A stretch of DNA of 25,957 nt from a virus. Under the pieces are notes generated by a model. That model worked only from the letters and a program-made list of their open reading frames with translations, made no database searches and was not told the DNA's origin. The position numbers and the translations under genes were made by a program. How positions within the stretch are numbered: position 1 is the first letter of the stretch; each line of letters opens with the position of its first letter. This document shows, in pieces, positions 1 through 6,692 of this stretch. The stretch spans positions 1 to 25,957 of IMG/VR virus record IMGVR_UViG_3300032893_001332; one strand, written 5' to 3'.

Positions 1-1070
1 TGCCCCATGTAGTGAGAGCAGCAATTGGCGCCCTGTTTCCGGAACGCCGTCGTCCGATTTTTGCAGACGTAATTGCCGAAGCGAGCCGCTCCGCGTCCCA
101 TCGGATAAATCTTCGATCCGCACTCCCCACAGGTTAGGAAGCCCGTGTAGAGGAACTTCTTCGCCATCGTGCCGGACGCGCGGAGCCGTCGATCGTACTT
201 CGCGGAAATAATCGCTTGAGCTTTCGCGAAGTCGCTTTCCGAGACGAGCGGATCATCGATCACCTTTATGCGGATGATCTCGTTCGCGTCGCGAGCGATC
301 TTCTTCCGATAGCCTTGTCTCGCGTCCGCTGAGTCGATCTTTCCCGCGAGGCTGGAGTCGACCTTCCGATCGACCACCCTCCATCCGATGTAGATCGGAT
401 TCGAGAGAATCTTTCGGAGCGAGCCCTGGGCGCATCCGACAACTTTCGAGAGCTTCGCATAGTTGTGTTCTCCCGCGAGAAGCATCTCGAACGCTTTCCG
501 GACGCGGATCGAGTCCGCCGTGTAGTGCCATCCGCGCTCCTTCGTGTACCACACTCCGCGAGGACAAGCGACTTCCGCGTTGGTCGGACACTTTCCCTCC
601 GCGCGGGCCCGCTCCTTCGAGAGCCAAATTTTCCGCTTGAACTCTTCGAGTTCCTTCGCCGCGAACTCTCCGAGGAGGAGAGCCATAATCCGGTGCTCCG
701 ACTTCGTGAGATCGAACTCGCCGGAGGGGAGGAGGAGCCGCGTCTCAGTACGGATGAAGATCGACAGCAGAACGTAGTCCGCCGGATCGACTGGACGGAC
801 TACGCGGGAGAACTCGCGAGCCGCGACTCCGTAGCAATCCGGCCGTTCCATGATCGAGAACATCCTCTTGTACTCGGGCGACTTCATTACGCTGGTTCCC
901 GAGACGTCTTCGACTTCGATCCACCACCCAACGACCGCGCCGTTCGCCCGGGCGATCTCCTCGATCGTCGCTTTCTGTGCAGGTATCGAGTGACGATCCG
1001 CTCCCGCCTGGGCTGCCGTTGATACTCGGATCACGCCGACGATCTTCCGCGTCCGCTTCGAGTCGCTCAT
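1..1070 (-). CDS. Large serine recombinase (phage integrase), C-terminus cut by window edge
   Basis: The frame is open from ATG at 1070 to the window edge, giving 356 residues. The N-terminal resolvase domain shows GVIRVSTAAQ around residues 12-21, with Ser17 as the expected nucleophile and Arg15 beside it. The EFSRVVRP stretch near 86-93 fits the second conserved arginine region. A recombinase domain follows (about 160-300, including ILSNPIYIGW near 221-230). The zinc ribbon then starts with CGEC at 314-317 and pairs with Cys336 and Cys350/351. Large serine recombinases integrate and excise phage genomes between attP and attB using a 2-bp crossover. The stop of the upstream 48-codon gene overlaps this start as ATGA, so translation is probably coupled. 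The C-terminal coiled coil expected in this family lies outside the window. A transposon-type large resolvase is possible, but the adjacent phage cluster favours integrase. Confidence 0.93.
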   Translation of the reverse strand, partial: MSDSKRTRKIVGVIRVSTAAQAGADRHSIPAQKATIEEIARANGAVVGWWIEVEDVSGTSVMKSPEYKRMFSIMERPDCYGVAAREFSRVVRPVDPADYVLLSIFIRTETRLLLPSGEFDLTKSEHRIMALLLGEFAAKELEEFKRKIWLSKERARAEGKCPTNAEVACPRGVWYTKERGWHYTADSIRVRKAFEMLLAGEHNYAKLSKVVGCAQGSLRKILSNPIYIGWRVVDRKVDSSLAGKIDSADARQGYRKKIARDANEIIRIKVIDDPLVSESDFAKAQAIISAKYDRRLRASGTMAKKFLYTGFLTCGECGSKIYPMGRGAARFGNYVCKNRTTAFRKQGANCCSHYMG

Positions 1071-1213
1071 CGTCCGCTCGCTTTCTGGAGTCGCGGACGT
1101 CCTCCGAGCTTCCCGTTCTCACGAGCCGCGCGAGCTTTCGCTTTCGACGTCGAGCGCCCTCCGACTCGTCCTCCGATCTGTCCGAGCGCCGCCATTTTCC
1201 GGTTCTTCTGCAT
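1067..1213 (-). CDS. Small basic protein with GGR repeats, upstream of integrase
   Basis: This is a 48-residue protein starting at ATG 1213, with a GGGAGG-type ribosome site about 10 bases upstream. It is rich in Lys, Arg and Gly and carries repeated GGR motifs, including ENGKLGGRPR near the C-terminus. Short basic proteins with this motif are common in mobile elements, but I do not recognise a function. Its TGA overlaps the integrase ATG, suggesting co-translation and perhaps a DNA-binding accessory role, which is inference. A longer open frame extends upstream to about 1573, but its middle part looks like a shadow of the next gene, so the short start is preferred. Confidence 0.6.
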   Translation of the reverse strand: MQKNRKMAALGQIGGRVGGRSTSKAKARAARENGKLGGRPRLQKASGR

Positions 1214-1226
1214 CCTTTTTCGCCTC

Positions 1227-1267
1227 CCGCTTTGGGTTATTACTGCGCTGCTAATATCCCAAAGCGG
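1227..1267. repeat. 41-bp near-perfect palindrome beside the integrase operon
   Basis: The arms CCGCTTTGGG (1227-1236) and CCCAAAGCGG (1258-1267) are exact reverse complements. After one mismatch the symmetry continues with TATTA/TAATA around a 9-base centre, CTGCGCTGC. It falls in the gap between the 70-aa and 48-aa genes, within 200 bases of the integrase start. The size and symmetry fit a serine-integrase attachment site, an operator, or a strong hairpin regulating the downstream genes. There is no U-tract, so it is not a typical terminator. Confidence 0.6.
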
Positions 1268-1277
1268 AAGCGGGCTG

Positions 1278-1490
1278 TCATGCAATTTCGCTTTCGGTTT
1301 CCCGATTCGGGAGTGATCTCCCGACGAGCTCGCCTGCCAGTCGCCGAACTCGGCAGGGCCGCTCGCAAGTTTCGTGTGAGTCGATCGCGTCGCGGATTCC
1401 GAGGAGGAGTTGCTTCCGACGTGTCCCGATCTCCAGGAGCAGGTCGAGGACTCCGCGACGCTGTTGGGCATCTTCCGAAGTGGTATCCAT
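1278..1490 (-). CDS. Small hypothetical protein (70 aa)
   Basis: This 70-residue ORF begins MDTTSEDAQQ. Its N-terminal half looks helical and leucine-rich (GVLDLLLEIG followed by a basic stretch and IRDAIDS), and the C-terminus is polar. The candidate ribosome site (AAGGGAG) is rather far upstream. Codon use resembles the phage genes. It lies upstream of the 48-aa gene and the integrase in the same orientation, with a 41-bp palindrome in between. I do not recognise the family. The overlapping 168-residue frame reads as low-complexity Ser/Arg here and was rejected. Confidence 0.5.
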   Translation of the reverse strand: MDTTSEDAQQRRGVLDLLLEIGTRRKQLLLGIRDAIDSHETCERPCRVRRLAGELVGRSLPNRETESEIA

Positions 1491-1570
1491 CTAACTGCTA
1501 GTTCTCCCTTGTGGCGTTCTTGCGCGGTCGTATTGTGTTCGATCCTGTCGCTCATCTTTCGACCGCGTCG

Positions 1571-1736
1571 CAAGATGGTAATAACGGATGATTACCTTGC
1601 TCTGCAAGCCAAAAAATCGAAGTCCGAACTCTGTTTTGTGGAAATCCACCCTTCGATTCTAACGACCGTTCGACGTTCGTGCTATCCAAGCCGCGTCACT
1701 ATGGTGTCTCACGCGGACCGGGTGACGAGCGTCACC
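1571..1736. repeat. Cluster of inverted repeats in the integrase-proximal intergenic region
   Basis: Several short inverted repeats are packed here. GGTAAT (1577-1582) pairs with ATTACC (1591-1596). CTTGC (1596-1600) pairs with GCAAG (1604-1608) and is flanked by another GCAA. GTGGA (1638-1642) pairs with TCCAC (1645-1649). GGTGACG (1721-1727) pairs with CGTCACC (1730-1736) with a 2-base gap. The stretch 1574-1738 has no convincing gene. The density fits a control or recombination region. The 1721-1736 hairpin lies just past the stop of the interrupted ORF on the minus strand. Confidence 0.4.
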
Positions 1737-1738
1737 GT

Positions 1739-2011
1739 TCAACGTGATAAGTGGATCTTTCGCGACTTGGAGCTCGTCGAGTTTACCCGCTTGGTTCGCC
1801 GCTGTACCACGTTCGGGGTAGACGAGGCACCGCCCGAGAGGACTCCTGAGAGGAAGACGTCGAGGAGCTGCGCGACGGAGTCGATTGATTGGCGCAGGGA
1901 TTTGTCGAAAGGAACCACGCACAGCAGTTCGAATCACTCTTCGGAATAACCCATCGGCAACCAGCCTGTAAACACTGACTTATTCGCAGCGACCTGTAAC
2001 AAATGAGCCAT
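1739..2011 (-). pseudogene. 91-codon ORF interrupted by one in-frame TGA (hypothetical)
   Basis: On the minus strand, ATG at 2011 opens a 25-residue reading frame (MAHLLQVAANKS...) that ends at TGA 1936-1934. The same frame then stays open for 64 more codons, with protein-like composition including SLRQSIDSVAQLLDVFLSGV, and ends at TGA 1741-1739. Amino-acid composition looks coding on both sides of the first stop. It may be a small gene broken by a premature stop. Alternatively there are two short ORFs, the second starting at a GTG near 1918. I do not recognise the family. Confidence 0.35.
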
Positions 2012-2093
2012 CTCGGCTACTGAATATATGAGAGACAATTTAAGTCTCGACTCAGACCTCAACAGACGGGGTCACAAACCAAGGAGAAACGAG

Positions 2094-3989
2094 ATGATCG
2101 AACAAGCACAAGAAGATATCGACATTCAAAACCCAACGTGGGGTGAGGATGCACCGAAAGGTGGGAAAGTCGTCCTCTCCCGAATCATCAAAGAAAAGGC
2201 TACTGTTCCGCTCTTCTTTGGTCAGACTCTCATCACATCGCTCCGCGACATGGGGTACAACAGCACCACTTCCGCATTGTGTGAACACGTAGACAACGCA
2301 ATCCAGTGGGGCGCAACCGAGGTGAGGGTGTATTTTTCTCAGACAGGCCGAAAAGGAGACTACAACACCGACGTCCTCGTTTTCGACAATGGCCTGGGGA
2401 TGGCACCTAACGTCCTCAAAATGGCGACTTCTTTCGGCGGATCGATGGTCTACGGAAATCGTTCCGGGATCGGCCGCTATGGAATGGGAATGAAGACTGC
2501 CGCGCTCAGCGTGAGCCCTATCATGGATCTTTATTCCTGGCAAGAACCGTCGGCGATCTACAACATGACTCTCGACGTTGAGGCCATCGGAAAGGAGCGA
2601 ACCAATCTTATCGAATTGCCCGATCCAACCCTGATTAACGAGTTGCCGACTGAACTGTCCGACATTTTGACAAAGCCACTCTCATTTCCGACACGCCACG
2701 ATGAACAGGAGTTGTTTGCATCCGATGCAGACGATCTCAAGGAGCGACTTGGCAGGTCTGGAACGATTGTCTTCATGCCGGGATGCGATAGGCTCACATT
2801 CGCTAAGGCTCGTACTCTGTGTGAACACGCCGTGAAGGAGATGTCGCGAATATATCGAAGGTTCTTGGCGAAAGGGTTGAGACTGTTCGTAAACAACCGA
2901 ATTATCGAACCGTTCGATCCAACCTACTCGATTCCGAACGCAAGGCACGCGAAGCTGCTGGACGTGCCAACCAAGAATAGTCGCCTTGTAGTCTCGAAGA
3001 TCGTTCGAATCAAGCGCAAAGATGGCCCGCATGACGGCGACGAAATTGCTGCAACCGAGCCGGTGACAGTGCGTCTGTATGCATTGCCAATCGAAGAGTG
3101 GGCCCCGTTGCCTCAAAAAGTGAAGAAGAACGATCTGCGAATATACGATGACCACACCGTCTCGTTCGTTCGCAACGACCGCGAGGTGTTTATCGGCACT
3201 GTGCCTGAGATCGCTAAACGACACGGAGACACCAACTGGTTCCGAGTTCAGATCGACTTCAGCGGCGCCCTCGATGAAGCATTTGGCGTGGCCGCCAACA
3301 AGCAAGGCGTCCGTCCAAAGGACTACGTCTTGACTGAAATATCGCGGGAGTTGCAGGGAGAGATCGGCGCAGTTCGGGAACAGATCAAGCGTTACCAGAG
3401 CGAACAAACCGTTAAAGCGCAAGGTGGCGGACAAACGCCAGGGGAGAGCCGGGCTGAGGAAGCCGAGGGTTTACAGACAAAACCCTTCCCGGACGGCCCT
3501 GCCCCGCTCACGGAAGAAGAGCGTGAGCAACTGGATTCGAACCTCCGTACCCTTGCGATAGTGCTCAAGCGCGACGAGGAGACCGACGAAGAGGCATTCC
3601 AGCGTGTCAAAAACTCAAAGTACATCATCCACTACAAACATGATGAGTACTGGCCGTTCTACCACGTGGATCACCGATTTGGAAAGGTCATTCTCACGAT
3701 CAATACTGCTCATGCATTTTATGACCAGCTATATCAACCACTAAGTGACGCCGCAATCGCTTTGGCCGTCACGAAGGCGGAGAATGCCCCGATAGATCAG
3801 CCAGAGAAGGACGAACCTCAAACTTTTGAGGGTGCGCGAGACGCGCTGATTGCCCTACAGTTGATGCTGCTATCACTGGCACGTACACAAGGCTCGATGT
3901 CGGTTCACGATCCGGACCGTTCGCAACTGTTCGACCAGTTCCGCAAGGAGTGGTCTGCTACGTTCCAGACCCAACTTACTGCACCATGA
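2094..3989 (+). CDS. GHKL ATPase, MutL/MORC-like (HATPase_c_3 type)
   Basis: The protein has 631 residues. ATG 2094 is chosen because AAGGAG lies 7 bases upstream; an in-frame ATG at 2028 lacks such a site. The N-terminal ATP-binding domain carries the GHKL motifs: N-box ALCEHVDNAI (Glu64, Asn68), DNGLGM at 98-103, and GRYGMGMKTAA at 127-137. A second domain follows with VAANKQGVRP, resembling the lysine-bearing loop of MutL/MORC transducer domains. The rest is a charged linker and an unassigned helical C-terminus (about 465-631). The family opens and closes around ATP to clamp nucleic acid or partners. Bacterial MORC/MutL-like members occur in restriction-like defence operons with Z1 helicases and nucleases (Iyer, Abhiman and Aravind), but no such partner is visible beside it. 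Its lower GC and opposite strand suggest acquired cargo. Confidence 0.85.
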   Translation: MIEQAQEDIDIQNPTWGEDAPKGGKVVLSRIIKEKATVPLFFGQTLITSLRDMGYNSTTSALCEHVDNAIQWGATEVRVYFSQTGRKGDYNTDVLVFDNGLGMAPNVLKMATSFGGSMVYGNRSGIGRYGMGMKTAALSVSPIMDLYSWQEPSAIYNMTLDVEAIGKERTNLIELPDPTLINELPTELSDILTKPLSFPTRHDEQELFASDADDLKERLGRSGTIVFMPGCDRLTFAKARTLCEHAVKEMSRIYRRFLAKGLRLFVNNRIIEPFDPTYSIPNARHAKLLDVPTKNSRLVVSKIVRIKRKDGPHDGDEIAATEPVTVRLYALPIEEWAPLPQKVKKNDLRIYDDHTVSFVRNDREVFIGTVPEIAKRHGDTNWFRVQIDFSGALDEAFGVAANKQGVRPKDYVLTEISRELQGEIGAVREQIKRYQSEQTVKAQGGGQTPGESRAEEAEGLQTKPFPDGPAPLTEEEREQLDSNLRTLAIVLKRDEETDEEAFQRVKNSKYIIHYKHDEYWPFYHVDHRFGKVILTINTAHAFYDQLYQPLSDAAIALAVTKAENAPIDQPEKDEPQTFEGARDALIALQLMLLSLARTQGSMSVHDPDRSQLFDQFRKEWSATFQTQLTAP

Positions 3990-3992
3990 GGA

Positions 3993-4030
3993 AAAGAGCC
4001 TGGCGGTTTCCCGCCAGGCTCTTTCTTTTT
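3993..4030 (+). terminator. Rho-independent terminator of the GHKL ATPase gene
   Basis: A perfect 14-bp stem (3993-4006 with 4011-4024, core GAGCCTGGCGG/CCGCCAGGCTC) has a TTTC loop and is followed by CTTTTT. It begins 4 bases after the ATPase stop codon. This is the clearest intrinsic terminator in the window, and it separates the ATPase gene from the next plus-strand gene. Confidence 0.95.
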
Positions 4031-4054
4031 AGTTGTAACATCACGGCATTTCCG

Positions 4055-4076
4055 GCTACTATTCAGTAGTAGTAGC
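4055..4076. repeat. Short hairpin GCTACTA/TAGTAGC downstream of the terminator
   Basis: GCTACTA (4055-4061) and TAGTAGC (4070-4076) form an inverted repeat. An alternative tight hairpin is CTACT/AGTAG at 4056-4069. ATTCAGTAG (4061-4069) is the exact reverse complement of CTACTGAAT at 2017-2025, just before the ATPase gene. The preceding CGGCTACT is also shared (2014-2021 and 4053-4060). These may be matched operator half-sites controlling the two cassette genes. The 229-base gap otherwise shows no promoter I can support. Confidence 0.35.
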
Positions 4077-4218
4077 AATACAGGCGGGTTGACCGCGCCG
4101 TCAGGCCATAGGGCACAAAGTCCCAGGACTCACAGCCGGTTGATTCATAACCAATAACCTTCAACACATTAGCGTCAGGGTCGCGACATCGATCGCTGCC
4201 CACAGACCAGGAGACGAA

Positions 4219-4677
4219 ATGAACGATCCTCTCGAATACCCGTGGTCCACCTACCTTGAACTTCAATCAAAGTTAATGCACAGCCACACCGTCTCTGGCG
4301 TGACCAACGCCATGGAAGATGGACTCAATCATATCCTGCAAACAATCGAGGCCACTGCTGTCCCATCTAAGTCTGCCGAGTTGCAGTCACAGGTTGACAC
4401 GAGAATGTCCACCTCCGCATGGAATGAGCGCAACCATGCTCGGCTCCGGAGGAAATTTGCAGGCGATATCGCCAGATCGGATAAAGCTGAGAGTGGGATT
4501 TTCGCATTTGTCAGAATCCGTGATATCGCCGACTTTCTCGGCGCAGCAGCATCGAAACTCCTCAAGGCGATCGCTGACGGTTGGACCTATGACCAGATCA
4601 GCAGGGCCGAAGGCGGCGCAGGCGGCCAGCTGCGAACGCGAGTATCGCGGTTAAGATCACGGCTGCGGAATCATTGA
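4219..4677 (+). CDS. Small protein with C-terminal sigma-region-4/LuxR-like helix-turn-helix
   Basis: This 152-residue protein starts at ATG 4219, 4 bases after an AGGAGA ribosome site. The N-terminal 110 residues (MNDPLEYPWSTYLELQ...) match nothing I recognise. The C-terminal 40 residues (ADGWTYDQISRAEGGAGGQL, then RTRVSRLRSRL) match the spacing of sigma-70 region 4/LuxR helix-turn-helix domains (WSYEEIA...GTVRSRLSRAR-like), so DNA binding is likely. It lies 229 bases downstream of the GHKL ATPase, beyond that gene's terminator, so it needs its own promoter. It shares the ATPase gene's lower GC, suggesting they travelled together. It could be a regulator of the cassette or a partner of the ATPase; neither is shown. 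Its 3' end overlaps a minus-strand remnant by 7 bases. Confidence 0.7.
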   Translation: MNDPLEYPWSTYLELQSKLMHSHTVSGVTNAMEDGLNHILQTIEATAVPSKSAELQSQVDTRMSTSAWNERNHARLRRKFAGDIARSDKAESGIFAFVRIRDIADFLGAAASKLLKAIADGWTYDQISRAEGGAGGQLRTRVSRLRSRLRNH

Positions 4678-4775
4678 TCCTCCGAGAGCGCGATCTCGTC
4701 CAGCGCAGCGGTGAGGATCGCGTCATACAGCTTCGAGGGATCGAAAACCTCCCGAGAGTCGTCAGTCCTGAGATT
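4671..4775 (-). pseudogene. Start-less 34-codon gene remnant (hypothetical)
   Basis: A minus-strand frame between TAG (4778-4776) and TGA (4673-4671) encodes 34 residues ending EVFDPSKLYDAILTAALDEI and ALSEDQ. The composition is strongly protein-like, but no ATG, GTG or TTG precedes it. The same frame upstream (about 4780-4840) is also partly protein-like and is broken by the TAG. It looks like the C-terminus of a decayed phage-operon gene lying between the lysis module and the convergent ATPase/HTH cassette. The family is not recognised. Confidence 0.3.
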
Positions 4776-4866
4776 CTAGACTAAGTCCGGACTTCGAAAT
4801 TCGCTAGTGGGAGCCCTTTTCAGCGATCGGATCGCGGGGTGATCGAAGACGTCCAGGAGGGGTGAA

Positions 4867-4898
4867 CGCCGCGTCCCTGGGGTATCCTGGACGCGGCG
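4867..4898 (-). terminator. Hairpin downstream of the phage late operon, possible terminator
   Basis: CGCCGCGTCC (4867-4876) and GGACGCGGCG (4889-4898) form a perfect 10-bp GC-rich stem with a 12-base loop. It lies about 30 bases past the last gene of the minus-strand phage cluster. No U-tract follows on the minus strand, so termination would be factor-assisted or weak. The rest of 4678-4925 holds only the remnant noted separately. Confidence 0.5.
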
Positions 4899-4925
4899 CT
4901 ATAGCGTAGGACGCGACGCTCGCTT

Positions 4926-5192
4926 CTAGGGAATCGCGGGGACTCCGAGCTTCGCGGGTTGAGTCTTGAACGCGCCGATGATCCCGCCCGCTAGTTGGTT
5001 CGCTGCCTGGATGCTTTCCGCGTCATTCGGATCGAGATCATTCGCCGCTCCCGTCGCCGCGACAAGAGCCGTCGCCGCGAGCTCCGTCTTCGACTCCGTG
5101 TCCTTGTTCGCGTGGATCGTCTCCACGGTTTTGATTACTCGCGGAGCTTCCGCGAGCAGTCCGAGAACGAGCTTCTTCCAATCAAATGCCAT
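4926..5192 (-). CDS. Small conserved-type phage protein of the lysis module (88 aa)
   Basis: This 88-residue protein starts MAFDWKKLVLGLLAEAPRVI behind an excellent GGGAGG ribosome site. The N-terminal helix is amphipathic rather than a clear membrane span. The middle is Ala/Thr-rich with no cysteines. Small proteins of this plan (short MDWK-like start, then Ala-rich helices) often follow endolysin genes in phages and are sometimes annotated as holin-like, but no transmembrane segment supports that here. It is the last gene of the minus-strand cluster, 24 bases after the endolysin stop. Confidence 0.7.
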   Translation of the reverse strand: MAFDWKKLVLGLLAEAPRVIKTVETIHANKDTESKTELAATALVAATGAANDLDPNDAESIQAANQLAGGIIGAFKTQPAKLGVPAIP

Positions 5193-5216
5193 AAAATCCT
5201 CCCTGTTGTTACCGCG

Positions 5217-5801
5217 TTATTGCACTATTTCCCGCAAAGCACCTTGCGGGGGCTGATCGAGTTCCGCCTTGAGGAGCTCGACGATCTTCGAGAATTCTCC
5301 CCATCCCTTGAGCCCGCCATTGACGCGGCGCCGGACGAGCTCCCACTCTTCCGACTCCGCCGCTTCCGCGACGCGATGATCGCGGAAGAAGACCGCGAAG
5401 ACCTTCGCCGCGATCGCCGGATCGAGCGCGAGATCGGGGTTCTCCTGGAGATCGGCTCCGATCTCCCGTCCGATCGCACGGTAGTTCGCGCGTCCCGTGA
5501 TCTGTACGAATCCGCGTCCGCGATATCGTTCGCCGTCTCCCGCCTGGACGTTCCCGAGATCGGAGCGTCCGTCGTATAACTTCGCGAGGTACGCCGCTCC
5601 TCCCCGCTCCTTGCAGGGAGAGAATGATCCCGTCTCGACCCCGATCGTCGCGAACGCCGCGACGAGACAGTTCGGGGACGCGATCCCGAACTCGACGAGC
5701 GCGTTCTCGACGAGCGGCCAGTTCGTCGCGACGTTCAAAGGCGGAGCGGGTTTCCCCGCTTCGCGGAGGATCGCTACGAGCTTCTCGATCGGGACGTTCA
5801 C
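5217..5801 (-). CDS. GH19 (chitinase-like) endolysin
   Basis: This 194-residue single-domain lytic enzyme is expected to cleave the peptidoglycan glycan strand at lysis. The GH19 signature YRGRGFVQITGRANY spans residues 93-107. IGVETGSF around 53-60 supplies the likely catalytic glutamate (Glu56). There is no signal peptide and no separate binding domain, so it probably needs a holin for export. The start is GTG at 5801, overlapping the TGA of the preceding membrane-anchored gene as GTGA, so translation is coupled. Length is typical for phage GH19 endolysins of Gram-negative hosts. Confidence 0.92.
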   Translation of the reverse strand: MNVPIEKLVAILREAGKPAPPLNVATNWPLVENALVEFGIASPNCLVAAFATIGVETGSFSPCKERGGAAYLAKLYDGRSDLGNVQAGDGERYRGRGFVQITGRANYRAIGREIGADLQENPDLALDPAIAAKVFAVFFRDHRVAEAAESEEWELVRRRVNGGLKGWGEFSKIVELLKAELDQPPQGALREIVQ

Positions 5802-6199
5802 GGCGTCGCCGCTCCTGGATGTTCGAGAATCATCCGCTTGTCATGGGTTTCGAGTTCCGTCCGGACGCGCATCTGTTCGGACTTGAGTTCGCGGAGAGCT
5901 TCGATTACTTGAGCGTAGAAGACGAGATGCTCGTCCCGCGTGAGCATCTTCGACATTTGCCCTTCGAGGACGACGATCCGCGCGTCCTGGGCTTTCTGAT
6001 TCTGGACGACTTCGGAGAGGATTCTGTATTGGCTTTCGAGGACGGCGATCCGCGCTTCGTGGCTTCCCGCTTCACGCGTCGAGGAGATCATCCATCCGGA
6101 CGCAAAGAGTAACAGTCCGCCCGTGATCCCGAGGAACCATTTTGCGATCATCGATGGTGTCACGGAAGAAGACTCGGCCAGAGCTTCGACAGGATTCAT
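5798..6199 (-). CDS. Membrane-anchored coiled-coil protein, spanin- or holin-like
   Basis: The protein has 133 residues from ATG 6199. An ATG at 6217 adds six residues, but the GGAAGGA serving as a ribosome site falls between the two, favouring 6199. A single hydrophobic segment (WFLGITGGLLLFASGWMI, about residues 21-38) is followed by a long heptad-rich coiled coil with repeated AxIxVLExQ-type units. One N-terminal span plus a periplasmic coiled coil is the layout of inner-membrane spanins (Rz type). Some phage holins are similar. The coupled overlap with the endolysin gene supports a lysis role. Confidence 0.65.
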   Translation of the reverse strand: MNPVEALAESSSVTPSMIAKWFLGITGGLLLFASGWMISSTREAGSHEARIAVLESQYRILSEVVQNQKAQDARIVVLEGQMSKMLTRDEHLVFYAQVIEALRELKSEQMRVRTELETHDKRMILEHPGAATP

Positions 6200-6222
6200 C
6201 GGTATTATTCCTTCCATAAAAA

Positions 6223-6690
6223 TCAGCCCATTACGAAGGAGTCGGTCGTCCGCGCGACTCCCGACACTCCGCTGTTAACTGGAGTGATTCGCAGCTGCAC
6301 CGTCTTCGTCGGATCGACGTCGTCCGCGATCCGCTGCGCGTGAGTGTATGTAAAGCTCGTCCCCGTGATCCCCGCCGTCGTTCGAACGACGGAGCCCGCG
6401 ATGAGAACGTCGACGGTATAGTTCCCCTCGGGACTCCCCACGGAGCCCGCATCCTGCACGACGATCGAGTATCCGGACTGCGCTGTCCGGTTCCGATGAG
6501 CCCATGTGAGCGTGACGTCCCCGACGTAGGTCTTCCCGTTCGGCCAGGAGTCGCCGTTCACTCTCACCGCTCCAGGAGGAAGCGGGAGCGACGCGCGATT
6601 CGTGAGCGTGAGCGCGATGGCTGGAACGCTCCCGATCGCGACAGTCCCGCGAGCGTTCTTCGGAAGGAGCTTGAAGTTCCACGTCTCCAT
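6223..6690 (-). CDS. Fibronectin-III/Ig-like virion protein
   Basis: The protein has 155 residues, begins METWNFKLLP and is almost all beta-strand. Residues about 50-150 show a fibronectin-III-like pattern (GDVTLTWAHRNRT, then alternating hydrophobic strands ending in VQLRITPVNSGVSG). Similar modules sit at the C-terminus of tail-tip proteins in other phages. Here it is a separate gene after the fibre genes. It is probably a small exposed tail or capsid decoration protein that binds sugars or stabilises the fibre complex, which is inference from fold and position. Confidence 0.65.
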   Translation of the reverse strand: METWNFKLLPKNARGTVAIGSVPAIALTLTNRASLPLPPGAVRVNGDSWPNGKTYVGDVTLTWAHRNRTAQSGYSIVVQDAGSVGSPEGNYTVDVLIAGSVVRTTAGITGTSFTYTHAQRIADDVDPTKTVQLRITPVNSGVSGVARTTDSFVMG

Positions 6691-6692
6691 GT

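Noticed and set aside
1239-1252. 14-base identity between the palindrome centre and the end of the 103-aa gene region near 18288-18301
   Set aside because: A single 14-base match between two places in 26 kb is expected by chance, and the flanks do not match.
1410-1949. 179-codon plus-strand ORF across the integrase-proximal region
   Set aside because: There is no ribosome site, the translation is low-complexity, and it runs over inverted repeats and opposite more plausible minus-strand frames.
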